Source: Chrysoperla carnea
Lineage: Eukaryota > Arthropoda > Insecta > Neuroptera > Chrysopidae
Direction: 5' to 3'
NCBI RefSeq assembly: GCF_905475395.1
Contig: NC_058338.1
Coordinates: 47,031,935-47,095,934, forward strand
DNA length: 64,000 nucleotides
Each line of letters begins with the position of its first letter. Positions within the stretch are counted from its first letter, which is position 1. A program made the translations under genes and the position numbers. This document shows, piece by piece, positions 50,513 to 61,965 of the stretch. The notes beneath the pieces were generated by a model. That model saw nothing but the letters and a program-made list of their open reading frames with translations. It was not told where the DNA came from and did no database searches.

Positions 50513-51085
50513 TTAGTTACGCATATTCCCTAAACGTATAATAATAAAATTGCCATCTGCAATGGTAAGACTAATCTGAATAAACAGTTTCTGCGCCAAT
50601 TGCGAGTGGTAAGGACTGCCCGAGTTAGTTTGTTTCACGATCGTAGGTGTATTTAAAAAAAAGTAGGTGTATTTTAATAATTTAAATTACTTCTTACCTT
50701 TTATTCTCAAGGTGAAAATCATTACAAAAATGGTAAACCATTCCTTCCAAGTAACTCAGCCATATTTCCACGCTCCTCTCAGTCATATAGTTTTCAAGAA
50801 AATTCATCAAAAAGAATTGTTTTTCAACTTGAAAATATTGGTGTAGATAAAGTTTTTCATTTCGAAAAAAAATTTTCAGTTTCTCCGAAATTATTAAAGA
50901 CAAAAGGTTGTAAATTTGTAGGTAGCTTCGAATAGCCGGTCTATTATTGAATCTATTGTTCTTTACTTGTAAACCGTTTAAATAATTGTTCTTGTTAATA
51001 AAATTGACAACTTTCTGTCAATTAATGATAAGAATAGGAAAAATTCAACACAATCCTCAGATTACACTATTAAGTGACATTTCAT
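50513..51085 (-). CDS. Predicted spliced gene, unrecognised 145-residue protein, divergent from ZNHIT3
   Basis: Gene model built from the sequence. Exon 1 is 51085-51068 (ATG plus five codons), exon 2 is 51014-50698, exon 3 is 50615-50513 (TAA). They total 438 nt, exactly in frame. The exon 2 donor is a strong AAAG|GTAAGAAG. The exon 2 acceptor is a pyrimidine-rich tract ending TTGACAG, and exon 3 starts after GGGCAG. The split AG|T codon is restored in phase and the frame stays open on both sides. Introns would be 53 and 82 nt, like those of ZNHIT3. The protein is rich in Leu, Phe, Tyr and Asn, looks mainly helical and soluble, and has no signal peptide or zinc motif; typical stretches are RPAIRSYLQIYNLLSL and ENYMTERSVEIWLSYLEGM. 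I do not recognise a family. Exon 1 is the least certain part; a different 5' exon could join the same acceptor. No clear AATAAA follows the stop. Confidence 0.6.
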
Positions 51086-51261
51086 ATTTTTGACAGTTGA
51101 CTTCCTAAATATAAAATTGAGTTGGCGCTTATGTAATAAAGTCACATGTGTTTTTGAAGTAAATAAAGTTTTTGCAGCTAATGTGTTTCTAACTAGTTAA
51201 TTTAAATCATCATCTGTATATATTAAAATTTTATTCATATTCATTAAAAATAAATGACGAA
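51086..51261. promoter_or_regulatory. Short divergent intergenic region between ZNHIT3 and the minus-strand gene
   Basis: Only about 176 bp separate the two predicted start codons, so both promoters and 5' leaders must lie here or overlap the neighbouring gene. No convincing TATA box, initiator or CpG cluster is visible; the stretch is AT-rich. Divergent sharing of a promoter is an inference from the layout. Confidence 0.45.
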
Positions 51262-51810
51262 ATGGTGAATTGTACGGTCTGTGATCAAAATACTGGAAAA
51301 TATAAGTGTCCAGTTTGTAGAGCACAATAGTGAGTTTTGTTTATTTTTGTAATTCAATTTTCACAAAATGGCTTGTTATTATTAATTTGTTTTTTGATTA
51401 TAGTTGCTCAGTACCATGTTGTAAAAAACACAAAGAAGAAAACTGCAAGCCAAATCAGATCACCGAAAAAAATGAAACAGTTGAAACTACAACCAAAGAA
51501 TCACAAAAAAAGCCAGAATTCGTAACTGAAGATACAGTCCCCAATGAATTATTAGAGCGATTACGTGAGTTTAATCTCAAATAAATTATTTTTAAAAGAC
51601 ATTTTATTTGTTATTTATGTTTCAGGTGAATCTAAAAAACTTAAAGAAATGTTTAAAGTTTCTGATTTAAAAAAATTGTTAAATTATGTTGATAAATCCG
51701 ATAATCCTTATAAAGATGTACAGACTGCAATGAGAGACCCATTATTTACTGAATTTGTTGATGAATGTTTAAAAATTGTGGATCCTTTACAGAATCAACA
51801 AGATTTTTAA
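51262..51810 (+). CDS. ZNHIT3: ZNHIT3 (HIT-type zinc finger protein 3), three exons
   Basis: Spliced CDS in three exons: 51262-51329, 51404-51564 and 51626-51810 (TAA), 414 nt, 137 residues. Introns are 74 and 61 nt; both begin GTGAGT and end in TAG or CAG, and all phases fit. The N-terminus carries the HIT zinc finger: C4-x2-C7, then C16-x2-C19, then YCS-x2-CC-x2-HK-x3-C, giving the Cys/His ligands of the family. The C-terminal third (about residues 78-130) has the conserved block ending in D-P-L-F-x-E-F-x-D-x-C-L-x-I-V-D-P. Family knowledge: ZNHIT3 (yeast Hit1) is a nuclear protein that works with NUFIP in box C/D snoRNP assembly. Total length is close to the vertebrate protein (about 155 residues); the linker is Lys/Glu/Thr-rich. 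The start is the first ATG in frame and lies three codons before the first zinc ligand. A gene lies head-to-head on the minus strand. Reading exons singly without splicing would give only fragments. Confidence 0.95.
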
Positions 51811-51881
51811 ACTTAATCTTTTATTAATTGTTAGAAAATTAGTTTTTTATATTTTCCTATTGTTAAAATAATTTAATTAGA

Positions 51882-51887
51882 AATAAA
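51882..51887 (+). promoter_or_regulatory. Poly(A) signal of ZNHIT3
   Basis: A canonical AATAAA lies 72 nt after the ZNHIT3 stop codon and is followed by a T-rich stretch. It is the first good signal downstream of the CDS. Confidence 0.65.
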
Positions 51888-52329
51888 CATTTTATCAGTT
51901 TTGAATTCCTTTGTTTTAATTTTGAAAATTATCTTAAATAAAATTCTATTTTATCCCACTTCTTTTGAAAGAAAAATTGCATTTCTTTTCTTACAATTAG
52001 TTAAGCCTTATTGATTTATCTTTATTAAAAACGAAGACAACCGATTGAATCGTGACTTTATTACATGGTACGCCCTCTACTATGTTAAATATTGAGCTTA
52101 GAAAATTGTGGAGAAACAAGAATCATTTAATTACAGAAATTTAATAGTTTTATGGTTTTTTGAATACTTGAATAGTATTTATTATTTTATTATGCAAATT
52201 TTTAATTACTAAATTTCATGAACGCTGTATGAAAAAGTATTATATTATGAATAGAAATCTGTAATCAAATGTCAAATATTGTTCACAAGTTTCTCACCAG
52301 AGTGCAATAATACATTAATAAACAAATGA

Positions 52330-52707
52330 AATAATTTATACTAGACGTCGAGGGCGTCACTAGTGTATGCATCTCTGCTGTCACGGCCAAGATGGTTGCC
52401 AGTGCCTCGGTTAGTGGTGTTGTCCTGCACTAAAGTAATTTCTACTCTTCAAATGTTACGTTTTTCTATAAAATTTTGTTGTGTAAATATAGCTTTGTGT
52501 GTTTTTGTGAAGTAGTTATTATTTAATTGACATGACAGTGTTTAGTGTGACATTTAAGTTCATTATTTAACTGAAGGGCACACCCCAATAAGTTGTCAAG
52601 CAGTTATCTTGAAAAGTTGTCATTTTAGCAAGTTGACTCTGGTTGTTATGGCTGTCAGAATGGAGAACACCGCAACGATCCCACGTAAAATGAATTACAA
52701 GTTAATG
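52330..52707 (+). CDS. Candidate 5' leader and first coding exon of a further gene (partial)
   Basis: A GC-richer island in AT-rich DNA. A reading frame from ATG 52648 gives about 20 residues (MAVRMENTATIPRKMNYKLM) and ends at 52707 exactly at a donor-like ATG|GTAAAT. A second in-frame ATG (52663) has a better context, with A at -3 and G at +4. Upstream, the leader contains a small upstream ORF at 52392-52433 with a strong start context (CCAAGATGG) encoding 13 residues. No downstream exon could be placed, so the gene would continue through a long intron, possibly past the window edge. I do not recognise the peptide. The leader-like composition and the donor are seen; that this is a gene start is inferred. 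Confidence 0.35.
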
Positions 52708-55257
52708 GTAAATATACGATAATTACTAAATCAAAAAATTTTATTTCAAGCCGGGTATATAATCATCTTCACTACCAATAGTTTTCAATACACACATGTC
52801 GCCGGCCGTCGTCTGACCCCACCCTTTTTGAAGCCTAGACGTTTAACCCCATCGGCGAAAGTTCATTCCGACATATGTTTTCCTGTTAGGTTTTGATTTC
52901 CGTACTCAAAATTATTTTCATTATTTTTCTTTAGAACGTAAAAACTATTTTTCTAAATCTAGAACATCCATTAAAATTCATAAAGAATATTTTTAAAGTG
53001 TTTTTGTATAGTTATCAATTTTTATCATAGATAATAATAACCATCTTTTTTTGTGAATTTTTTTGATAAATTTTTAATTATGAAAATTAATGAATGCAGG
53101 AAATAAATTAATTTTGTTTGTGTGTGTAATAATTATGATTCCCATGTTGGATGAAGTGGAGTTATGAATGAAAATTAAATATATCATGCGTCGACTATAA
53201 AACTTATAGTAAGAATTCTATTGGTATTTTATTGATTCATTTTTTATTAGAAATTTTTTTACACAATATTAAAGTATTTTTTTATGTTTTTTATATACTC
53301 AGCACAATATGTGACAATTTAATTTTTTTCCCGTACTTACATACATTTTTACTATAAAATATCCAACAGGGATATTTATAATTAGTTTGGTATTTATGAA
53401 AATGGTAACATATATTACACATTAAAATATTCCATTTGTTAATCATATTAAGAGATTATTCAAATTATATTCAGTCATTTATTGAAGTTATTTTCTTCCA
53501 ACCACAAGTGTGCATTTAAAAAAATTTTAATTCTCTCCAAAACAACAATGCCGTTTTCAAATTTATGGTTTTTTAATTTGATTTACTTATATCTCAAAAT
53601 GTACACTCTTGAATTTTTCTTGGAAAAGGAGAATTTAAGTTATCTAACAATATTTGTTCGATTTGCTGAGCTAAAAAAACCAATTGAGGGTGGGATGTGC
53701 CTGGAAATCCAAATACCAGGGGAATATAAAATCGCTTTTAAGTTTTTTAAGATTGATGTTTGAAAAGTGGCTTGTTTATTGAGGATCTTGGATATCTCTA
53801 TATTCAGTATTAATTTTACCTAAAAAAATTTAATTTTGTCACTGTTACCTTATTATTTAGCGTTTTGTATTTCCTGCAAAGATTTCAATTATGAGATATA
53901 TTTAAGTAATTCCCATATTTAAGTAATAGAATAATTTACTGCCCACACCATTTTGCACAAACGAAATGGTAGTAGCCGTATAACCATAATGGTATCATCA
54001 TTAGATCTTAAGTACTCCTTGAACAATTTGGCATAAACATATTTTTCATTATTTATTAATGGATAAGAAAATTTATTTTTGATATTTTCTTAGGATAAAA
54101 TGAATTTGTCCTATAACTGTAATTTATTTTAAAGAGAAAATTCTTTCTCAACATATTATGTATATTGGATTGGTAATATTATTTTTGAGATGTTTTGTAG
54201 GGAAAATGAATTTTTCCTTGTAAATGGAATTCAATTTAATGATTATTTCTCAACATACAATTTACATATAAGCCAAAGTACACAAATGGCGAATATGTTA
54301 CGCTCTCATACATTTTCAAATAGAATTGAAACTCATTGTTTTAATCTGAGGAAAAGTACATACTATTGAAAAGTTCCGTGAAAAACATATGTGTGGTGTT
54401 TCAACTGAAAATAGATAAGATACCATTTAGATACTGCAAATTTCTACGAATACTTCCGTGTTTATCACACTTTTTTATTAAAAAAAATTAATTTTATTTA
54501 ATTTGAAAAAGGGTAGCAAAAAAAAGTTGCGTGACAGCGTCCCCCATGGCAAAACATACGGTCAGTGGACCGAGACTACGTATTTGTATGAATTGTGTCT
54601 GGCTTTTTTAATTTCCACGGGAATTAATCGAATAGTCATGCAGTTTATGTGTCCTGCTTTTTTATTATTAAAATCCTGTTTTTTTATTTTTTTATTTTAC
54701 TGACAGAATAATTAAAATGTATTTTACTAGCGTCGTTTTCGTATTGATTTTATTATAAGTAATTTTTATTACAGAGATATTGTAGGGTAAGATGTAGTAC
54801 CTAAAGTTAGAGATGGACAAAATTTATTCGAATGACTAATAACGTATAACAAAAAGCAAATTATTTGTGAATTAATTTTTGGAATACCTTATTAATTTCT
54901 CTCGTGTTAGAACGAAAATCGAGCCATTTTTTCACTCCCTTTTTTGTAAATAAAGTGTTGTACGCAATCTATTTGACGAATATCACATACTTTAAGCATG
55001 TATTTGACGAAACGGGCTATGGTCTGTTAAGATACACATACTCACAGACAAACCACACAATGCATATTGTGTGTTGGAGTTGTAAAGTGATACGAGATTT
55101 AAGATTTTGTGTTATGTATTACACAATTTAATCCACCCCGTACCTATATTAATATATAATTTGATACCTCTCAAATCTAAGTGTCTCTGTATTGGTGAAT
55201 TATTTTGTTTTGTTTTCTTTATAAATAACGACAACAAAAAATATTTTTTATAGTATT
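52708..55257. other. Possible first intron; no exon found
   Basis: A small GC-rich patch at 52798-52862 (CGCCGGCCGTCGTCTGACCC) could be another leader exon or regulatory element. The 93-codon frame at 53482-53763 starts at TTG and has no motif. Confidence 0.4.
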
Positions 55258-55506
55258 CACTACCCAATTAAATCAATTTACAATCAATTACTGTTTCATG
55301 ATAGTCCCCTTTATATTCTAAAGCGACACCTATTAATTTAATGAATTGGATAAGTCTGTGAATTCATAAATCTTTCTATTTTGCTCTTAGTCACATCTCC
55401 CGAATCAGTCCTCAGATCGAAATTTGTTAAAGAGCTTTTCCATTTGTCTTGATAAGCTTAATTTACTGATATAATTTTCTGCTATCAATAAAAGAACACC
55501 CTGTAT
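55258..55506 (-). repeat. Dispersed repeat F, copy 2
   Basis: Inverse of the 39.1-kb copy, from CTACCCAATTAAATCAATTT to AAAGAACACCCTGT. Confidence 0.65.
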
Positions 55507-56803
55507 ATGATAAATACTCAACTCCTTATTAATGGTGAGTAAATTGTTATACTATATTGAGTTTTAAACATGACGTTATATTTTGAGGAGCTAATGTTTC
55601 AAAGACGCAAAGTTATGTACCATGAATCTAAGGCTGGTCTATTTGTTTAAATAATTATAAAAATCTTTTTGAACTGGGACACTTTACAACCTTTTACAAT
55701 AAAATGTTTTTATAATTAAATTATAAGTAAAAAATAATTGTTGTGTAAACAAAAAATACTTACAAAATCTCGGTCAATTATAGATGGGAAACAGGCAAAG
55801 AAGTTTCGGTTGAGACAAGTGGCTTAGTGTTAATTACACCACCTAATAGTTAGCTATGTAAATATTTTCTTTTTACATATTACCTTTTATTATAACTGGT
55901 AGATGATAGGCCTGATACGTAAGTGTATCATGATGTTATACAAGGTGATCCATTTTAATCGAGACATTTGGAGACCGAAATAAAATCCTGAAATATGATA
56001 TTTTATAAATGAATGATAAAAAAAAAATAGAAATATTTGGAGCGTACTATAAATTGGTCCATTTTTTTCAGAGATTACCGTTTCAATTTACTCGAAAATG
56101 GTGCATTTTAGGAAAAAAGCCAGTCAGTAACAATTAAATATACAGATCGGTATGAATTTTTATGCTAAAAAGAATTTTTGCCCTAAAATGCACGATTTTT
56201 AAGATTTAAAATTTAAAAAATCTCCAAAAACACGGAAAATTGTATATTGATGTAGATTTTTCCAAAAAAATAATAGATAAGAAAAAATTTATAAATAAAA
56301 ATCGATCGAAAATTTTACGTCCGATAAATATAATACTTCAGTAAATTGATATAAATTTAGATTGAGTATTTTTCAAGAACTCTGCAATAAGTATACATCA
56401 GAGTCGGAGGTCAGCGTCAGCTTGAGAGTAAGAGTATAACAAACACCCAACTATTATCTTAAAGATGCCAATGTCTTTGGTACATCTGGTAAATTTGACA
56501 ATAGCCCATTCATCAATATCATTACCTAAAATTATATTTAAACGTATAATTAATGAATTAATGAATATGAATATTTAATAATAAAATTATTATTTATAAT
56601 TAATAATAAATGTTGGTAATTAATGTTAGTCAAGTATTTATTTATACATATTTGTTAACAACATACATATTTATTATAAATAAATAATCAACACTGTTAT
56701 TGTTTAAAATATTAATTGTTGGTTAAATATTAAATTTTATATAAATTTATGTATGACATTAAAATATATATATTTATAATATTATGTAGATATTATTTTA
56801 TTA
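55507..56803. other. Intergenic or intronic
   Basis: A GTGATCCATTTTAATCGAGA repeat-like end at 55948 is the only marked feature. Confidence 0.55.
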
Positions 56804-57450
56804 CTAGCTGTACCCGCCATGCGTTTCATTGTCGTATAAAACAAAAGAGTGTTTGAATTTTGTTATATTATACCCCATTCAGGACGCACAATAAAAATAT
56901 TTAGCTAGATTTATAAAATTATTATTAATTAGCTTGATCGGTTTCGATCTTAAGCAATCCTTTAAAACCTTTAAATATAGACATTATAAATAAAATTACC
57001 AATATAAATAAAAATCAAATAAAGTAGATCTGCAACGCCCTAAAACAACCAATAATTAACAAAACGTATAATACAGCCTATAAATATGGCTCATCCTAAT
57101 TTAAACAAAAGAGGGTTTGGTTATATATTTGTTCACAATTTCATGGGCTTTAATTTTTTTTTGCGGAACCCTATTTTTAAAAAAAAATAAAATACAGCAT
57201 GTTACTTGCTGATAATGTTATATTGTATAGGTTTAAGAATTTTTAATTGAAGAAAAGTTATACAAAATTTCATTCCCTTTTTCACTTTCTTAATTAAATT
57301 TCCAAAAATACGTTAGTAGTGAGTGTCTACATCGCGAATTGATGAACAACTATGTTAAACTAGTCAATCGGGAGTATAGTTTTAGAAATATCATGATGAA
57401 TCAACCAGTGAGTGTCAGCGAGTAAATATTTCGCTTAAATGCATATCGCA
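56804..57450 (-). mobile_element. Helitron, minus strand; 3' end clear, 5' end uncertain
   Basis: The plus strand at 56803 reads A then CTAGCTGTACCCGCC, the reverse complement of the 3' end shared by the other Helitrons. Around 57400-57420 the minus strand reads a CTCACTGGTTGATTCATCATG block resembling the 5' subterminal region of the 30.4-kb copy. The exact 5' terminus was not found; the end coordinate is approximate. Confidence 0.5.
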
Positions 57451-59485
57451 TACATATGGAGGTTGTTCTTTTTAACTTGATATTTGCAAAAAAAAAAAAA
57501 AGAATGATCAGATACAAAAAAAAGTTTCAAACAAAAGTTTGATTATTTGAAAGACTTGATCAATTCCAAATGCTTGTTTATTTCTAGATGGATAGGTTTT
57601 AGGTTAAATGGTGGTCAAATTCTTTTTTTCAAATGGAACCTTATATTTTTTTGTAGATGATTCGTATTTTATTGGGAAAAAAGATAATTTTTATCATAAA
57701 CAATTATTTTAGTGCATATTTTTGTGATTTGAGTAAAAGATAAAAGGTATTTTCATGGATTTCTTATGCCAGAACGGTTGTTTGTTAAGAAAATTTGTAG
57801 AATGGCAAGAAAGAGTTTTTTATTTTAACAAAATATCGAATTTCTTTCAAACATTTTTTGCAAATGCTAAGTTAAAGAAACAACCTGTATATTATAAACT
57901 TATAATTGGGGAAATTTTGCACCAGGCTCAATAATTGGCTATAATATCTCAGGCGAAGGATTTCGAGAAGTTTTTGAAGGCAAATCAATTTGATATTCGC
58001 TTAAACCATATTAAATTAGCATATTAATAAGATGTTTGATTAAATTACAAATGGTCGACATAATATTATTATTACCAATTAGTCATTCATTGAATCATTA
58101 GTTTTATTCGTGTTTAGAAAGACGTTAGTGACGTCTTGTTGTTTTGGGAAAACCTGATAATTGATTTATTAGATCGTATGATAGGAAAATCCAAATCCAT
58201 TTTTAACGATCCTTAATAAAACTATTAATAGATTGTGCCATTATGTATGTGATTGAAAGTTATAAAACGATTACGAAAAGAACTTTTTTAATAAAACACA
58301 AACTGCAAATACACTAGGCATCCCAAAAAAATGGCCCCTTTTAAAAAATTCAAATATTTGCGAAATTTTAAACATCGAAAGTTTAAGAATACAAAGGTTG
58401 AAATTTCTAAGGGTAGATAAAAAACTTCCTATCATTTTCAGAAGACTTTCAATTTCTATATGAGAAAAGAATTACATAATTGTGTAACGTAAATTTGAAT
58501 ATAATCGAAAAACTAATTTTTTTAGGTAAAAATATTTCGAAATCCTTATGTATAAGTATGTGACAAATTTTGTTGATTAGTGTTATTTGACAAGGCGTAC
58601 TATAGCATTAGTATGCTCGAAAACTTATTCTGTCGAACGTGGAACGAGAATCCACAAAAGCACAGTGTTGGTAAAGTGTCCAATTTACTTTGGCAACGCT
58701 TAGGTATAAATAAATGCAAAAGGTTTTGCATAAATTAGATTTCTTGCACAATAATTTTTTATCGCACGTGTGCTGTCAAAGTCCTTAGAAAATTGTAAGT
58801 AAACCTGTCTCCTTCTTCCAACCTTCGACTTAAAGCGGTGTCGAAATTCTTATCTTCTCTACTTTATATCATTGTATTGTTTAAATCCGGTCGTTACAGG
58901 ACACCCTATATAGATGTACAGTACAAACAGCTTTTGTAGTTTGTTCGAGCATAACTTTCTTTTCAATCATTTTTGTGTATCTTATATTATTCATAAAATA
59001 ATAGAGGGTACTGACCTGATGCTCCGAGAAAACCCATACGAAATGAAAATTCATTCATAGACAATAATTTCGGGCGTGTAATAGTTTCTCTTATTTTTAC
59101 ATACCACTTCGACGCTTACGTAGAGACGAAGGAGCATTCACAGAATCAGCAAATAGTAAGCTGACTATGATTCTCAACTTGAATGTGCATCACACATATA
59201 CATATGTACACGTCGACGGTGTATATAGCACAGTCAATAGAGATTGTGAGCTTAAAAATTAAGTGAAAAAATTGAAAATTTGGTTATAGGTAGTTGATAG
59301 GTTGTGAAATAATAATCACCCTGTATCATAAAAATTTGGAAAAGGAGATATTTACGGCGAGAAATCAGTTGTTGACGAATCAAATGCGACATTCAATGAA
59401 TCATATCTCGGAAATTATTATTATTAAAGAATCGAAAATCAGTCGAATATCTTTGTTATTTTATGAGCTTTCTAGTAATCTATAA
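57451..59485. other. Intergenic or intronic
   Basis: A repeat ending ACAGGACACCCTATA at 58896 and a GC-richer block at 58600-58860 suggest an old transposon; no coding frame. Confidence 0.55.
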
Positions 59486-59712
59486 TCTATCTATACATAT
59501 AAAATGCTTTGTCCTGAATGACTGACGGATCAACGCTCAAGGATGGATCAAGGATTTTTCGAAATTCTAACCATAAGAGGGTGAAAAACGTGGGCAAAGT
59601 TTGTATGAAACAACGTGATTCCTTAGTCCAATCAACTTTAAATTTTATATATAGATGAATTTGTATATAAATTTTGCACAGTTGCCCAGCGAAGCGGGTT
59701 GTTCACAGCTAG
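59486..59712 (+). mobile_element. Short Helitron, 227 bp
   Basis: Starts TCTATCTATACATATAAAA after A and ends CACAGCTAG before T. A GCCCAGCGAAGCGGGTTG hairpin region precedes the end. It retains both termini and little else, so it is a deletion derivative. The 5' start could also be 7 bp earlier, where a second A^TCTATA occurs. Confidence 0.7.
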
Positions 59713-60469
59713 TGTCACAATATTTTCGATTAAATTACGACTTCGCGTATTTCACCTTACATATAACACAATTTTGATGCTAAAAAGTCGAATAATAAAC
59801 GAAAATATGCAGAATTGCACCAGCTACATATTATAAAAGCCAAAAATTGACTTTTCGAAATTGATGTCCTTTTTCTCAAATTTTTTTGACGCTCTGCGAT
59901 ACAAGGTTATTTAAATTTTTATTTAACCACCTGAAACCAAATTTTCATCTTCTTCATTTAAGCTCTTGGTGAATATTTGATTCTATTGTCTGTACTAATA
60001 ATAATAACTATAAGGACGACGTACAATGTAAGTGTGCTAGTTGGTGTGTCGTTCAGCTGGTGTTGGTTGGCGGTGGTGGTGTTAGTGTTAACTGTGTTTG
60101 GTATAAAATATGCCGGTTCTGTATACATGTATGCGACGACGGTAACTGTGCATGAGTGTGTGTTCATTGCATTGATTTTTTTACTATTTTATTTAGGGTT
60201 CCGTAAATTTTATGATATAAACGTGTTTTGATTATATTTTCAAAATTTTCCTTCCACTGCTTCCACTTTAAAACGTACAGAATATTGAACGATGTCCGAT
60301 AAGTTTATTTTTAATTCGATAGAAAAGAAGGGTTTCATATGCGATTTACAATCATTTTTATATCGACTTTTTTCAATAAAAACATTGAGTTCGAAAGAAA
60401 ATACAGAATAAAAAATTTTTGTGTGTAGTATTTAAACAAAATTCTGTTTAGTTGAAGTTAAAAATTCTA
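59713..60469. other. GT-rich patch, no gene called
   Basis: 60025-60170 is rich in GT/GGT and open on both strands (84 and 69 codons, non-ATG start in the longer). It reads as hydrophobic low complexity and is probably not a gene. Confidence 0.5.
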
Positions 60470-60702
60470 TAGGCGCGTTTTACGCCTATATCTGGAGTAA
60501 ATTTCAAAATATCGAAAATTTTAATTATTTAGCTTTCGATATTTCGAAAACCAAGGCAAGTATCGAAAAATTTTATTCTCATTTTTTTCTCGTTTACATA
60601 CATTATCAAAGTTATAACAAAATTCATCATCAAAATTGAAAATAAGGTACAAATAATTTCAACCCTAAATCTAATATTGTCTTGGTGCTCGTACTACCTT
60701 AA
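60470..60702. mobile_element. Family B MITE, copy 4 (one end lost)
   Basis: Right end GTGCTCGTACTACC followed by TTAA matches copy 1. The interior from about 60505 matches (TCGATATTTCGAAAACCAAGG). The left terminus is not recognisable, so the start is approximate. Confidence 0.6.
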
Positions 60703-60732
60703 TTTTACAAGATTTGTTTATATCTACATTAA

Positions 60733-61250
60733 ACAAGTGAAAACAAACAATTGACTGAGTTAATTGTTGAAATACCATGTAGAGATAGTGTTGATTACTC
60801 TATCACATTACACACACATACATGTCACACATATATAACTGATATAGCCATAACATACTATACAATTTGCGCTCTCACGAGTAAACAGTGATGTTTACGA
60901 AAAAATGTTTCAAACAAAACTTGTTTATTTTTTTATAAGGAACATTTTTTACATTTAAACTTTTGTTCTAATTCTAACGGTATACAAGATCCGTAGGACC
61001 CAAGACCCAATTGACCTATGTTGCTCATTTGCGAACTTGACCTCACTTTTTACGTGATCAGCATGCTAAAAAAATTTCTCTTTTCGTTTTTGAGTAATCG
61101 CGATGACAGACAGACAACCGGAAATGGACTAATTAGGTGATTTTATGAACACCTATACCAAAATTTTGTCCATGGTATCAATATTTTTAAGCGTTACAAA
61201 CTTGGAACTAAACTTAATATACCTTCGTATATTTCATATACATATGGTAT
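60733..61250 (+). repeat. Dispersed repeat family A, copy 4
   Basis: Starts ACAAGTGAAAACAAACAATT and ends past GCGTTACAAACTTGGAAC. It contains a CA-rich insertion (ACATTACACACACATACATG) that the 34.6-kb fragment shares, which marks a subfamily. It begins about 30 bp after family B copy 4. Confidence 0.7.
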
Positions 61251-61965
61251 AAAAATTGAATACAAAAAATATTATATTATACGAAAACTGCCTACCGAGC
61301 CCTAAAAATTTGGTAAATTTTAAGTTGAATATCATATTTAGCGACCGATTTTTTTTACACTCAAGAAATTAAATGAATTCTTGTTTAAATAATTATAATT
61401 TGTATTAATTTTTTTCACATACTCTGTAGTTATAAAAAACAAGTATGTAGTTATGTATGAATAATATTTGAAATAATTTTTTCTCTGGTTATATTCAATA
61501 TTTATGTCTATTTTATGGACTATATTTTATAAATATATACAGACTGTCGCTTCAGTGCTTCAAGAGTCGTTAGAAAGTATACAATCAGCTTTTTTAATTA
61601 CTATTTGCGAAATAATTAATTTTTGTTTTTTTCTTCAAATTTTTTTAATCATATCATGCTGTTCCATAAATCTTGCTTAATTTAACTGTAATTATTTTCA
61701 AAATAAAATTCATTACTAGCCCTCTGAAGCCTTGGTGCAGTCACTCAATCACTCGTTTTTAGTTAAAGCCCATTCAGTTGGCCTTTGATCAGCGGAAGGT
61801 TGCAAAAACTATAAGAAACTAATTCACCAGAATGAGATTCAATTTTTACAAAAAAATTTTGCCGTGGCTCCATGATTGGGAACATTTTTAAGAGGAGACC
61901 AACTTTTGATAGCTTTTAGAAATTTCAGATTTGTTTATAACTTTTTGGAATAATATATATCTTTG
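61251..61965. other. Intergenic or intronic
   Basis: No gene seen; a GC-richer patch at 61720-61810 is unassigned. Confidence 0.55.

Noticed and set aside
53482..53763. 93-codon plus-strand ORF
   Set aside because: TTG start; length expected by chance at this AT content; no motif.
59958..60231. ORFs on both strands in a GT-rich patch
   Set aside because: Low-complexity composition explains lack of stops; no domain or convincing ATG.
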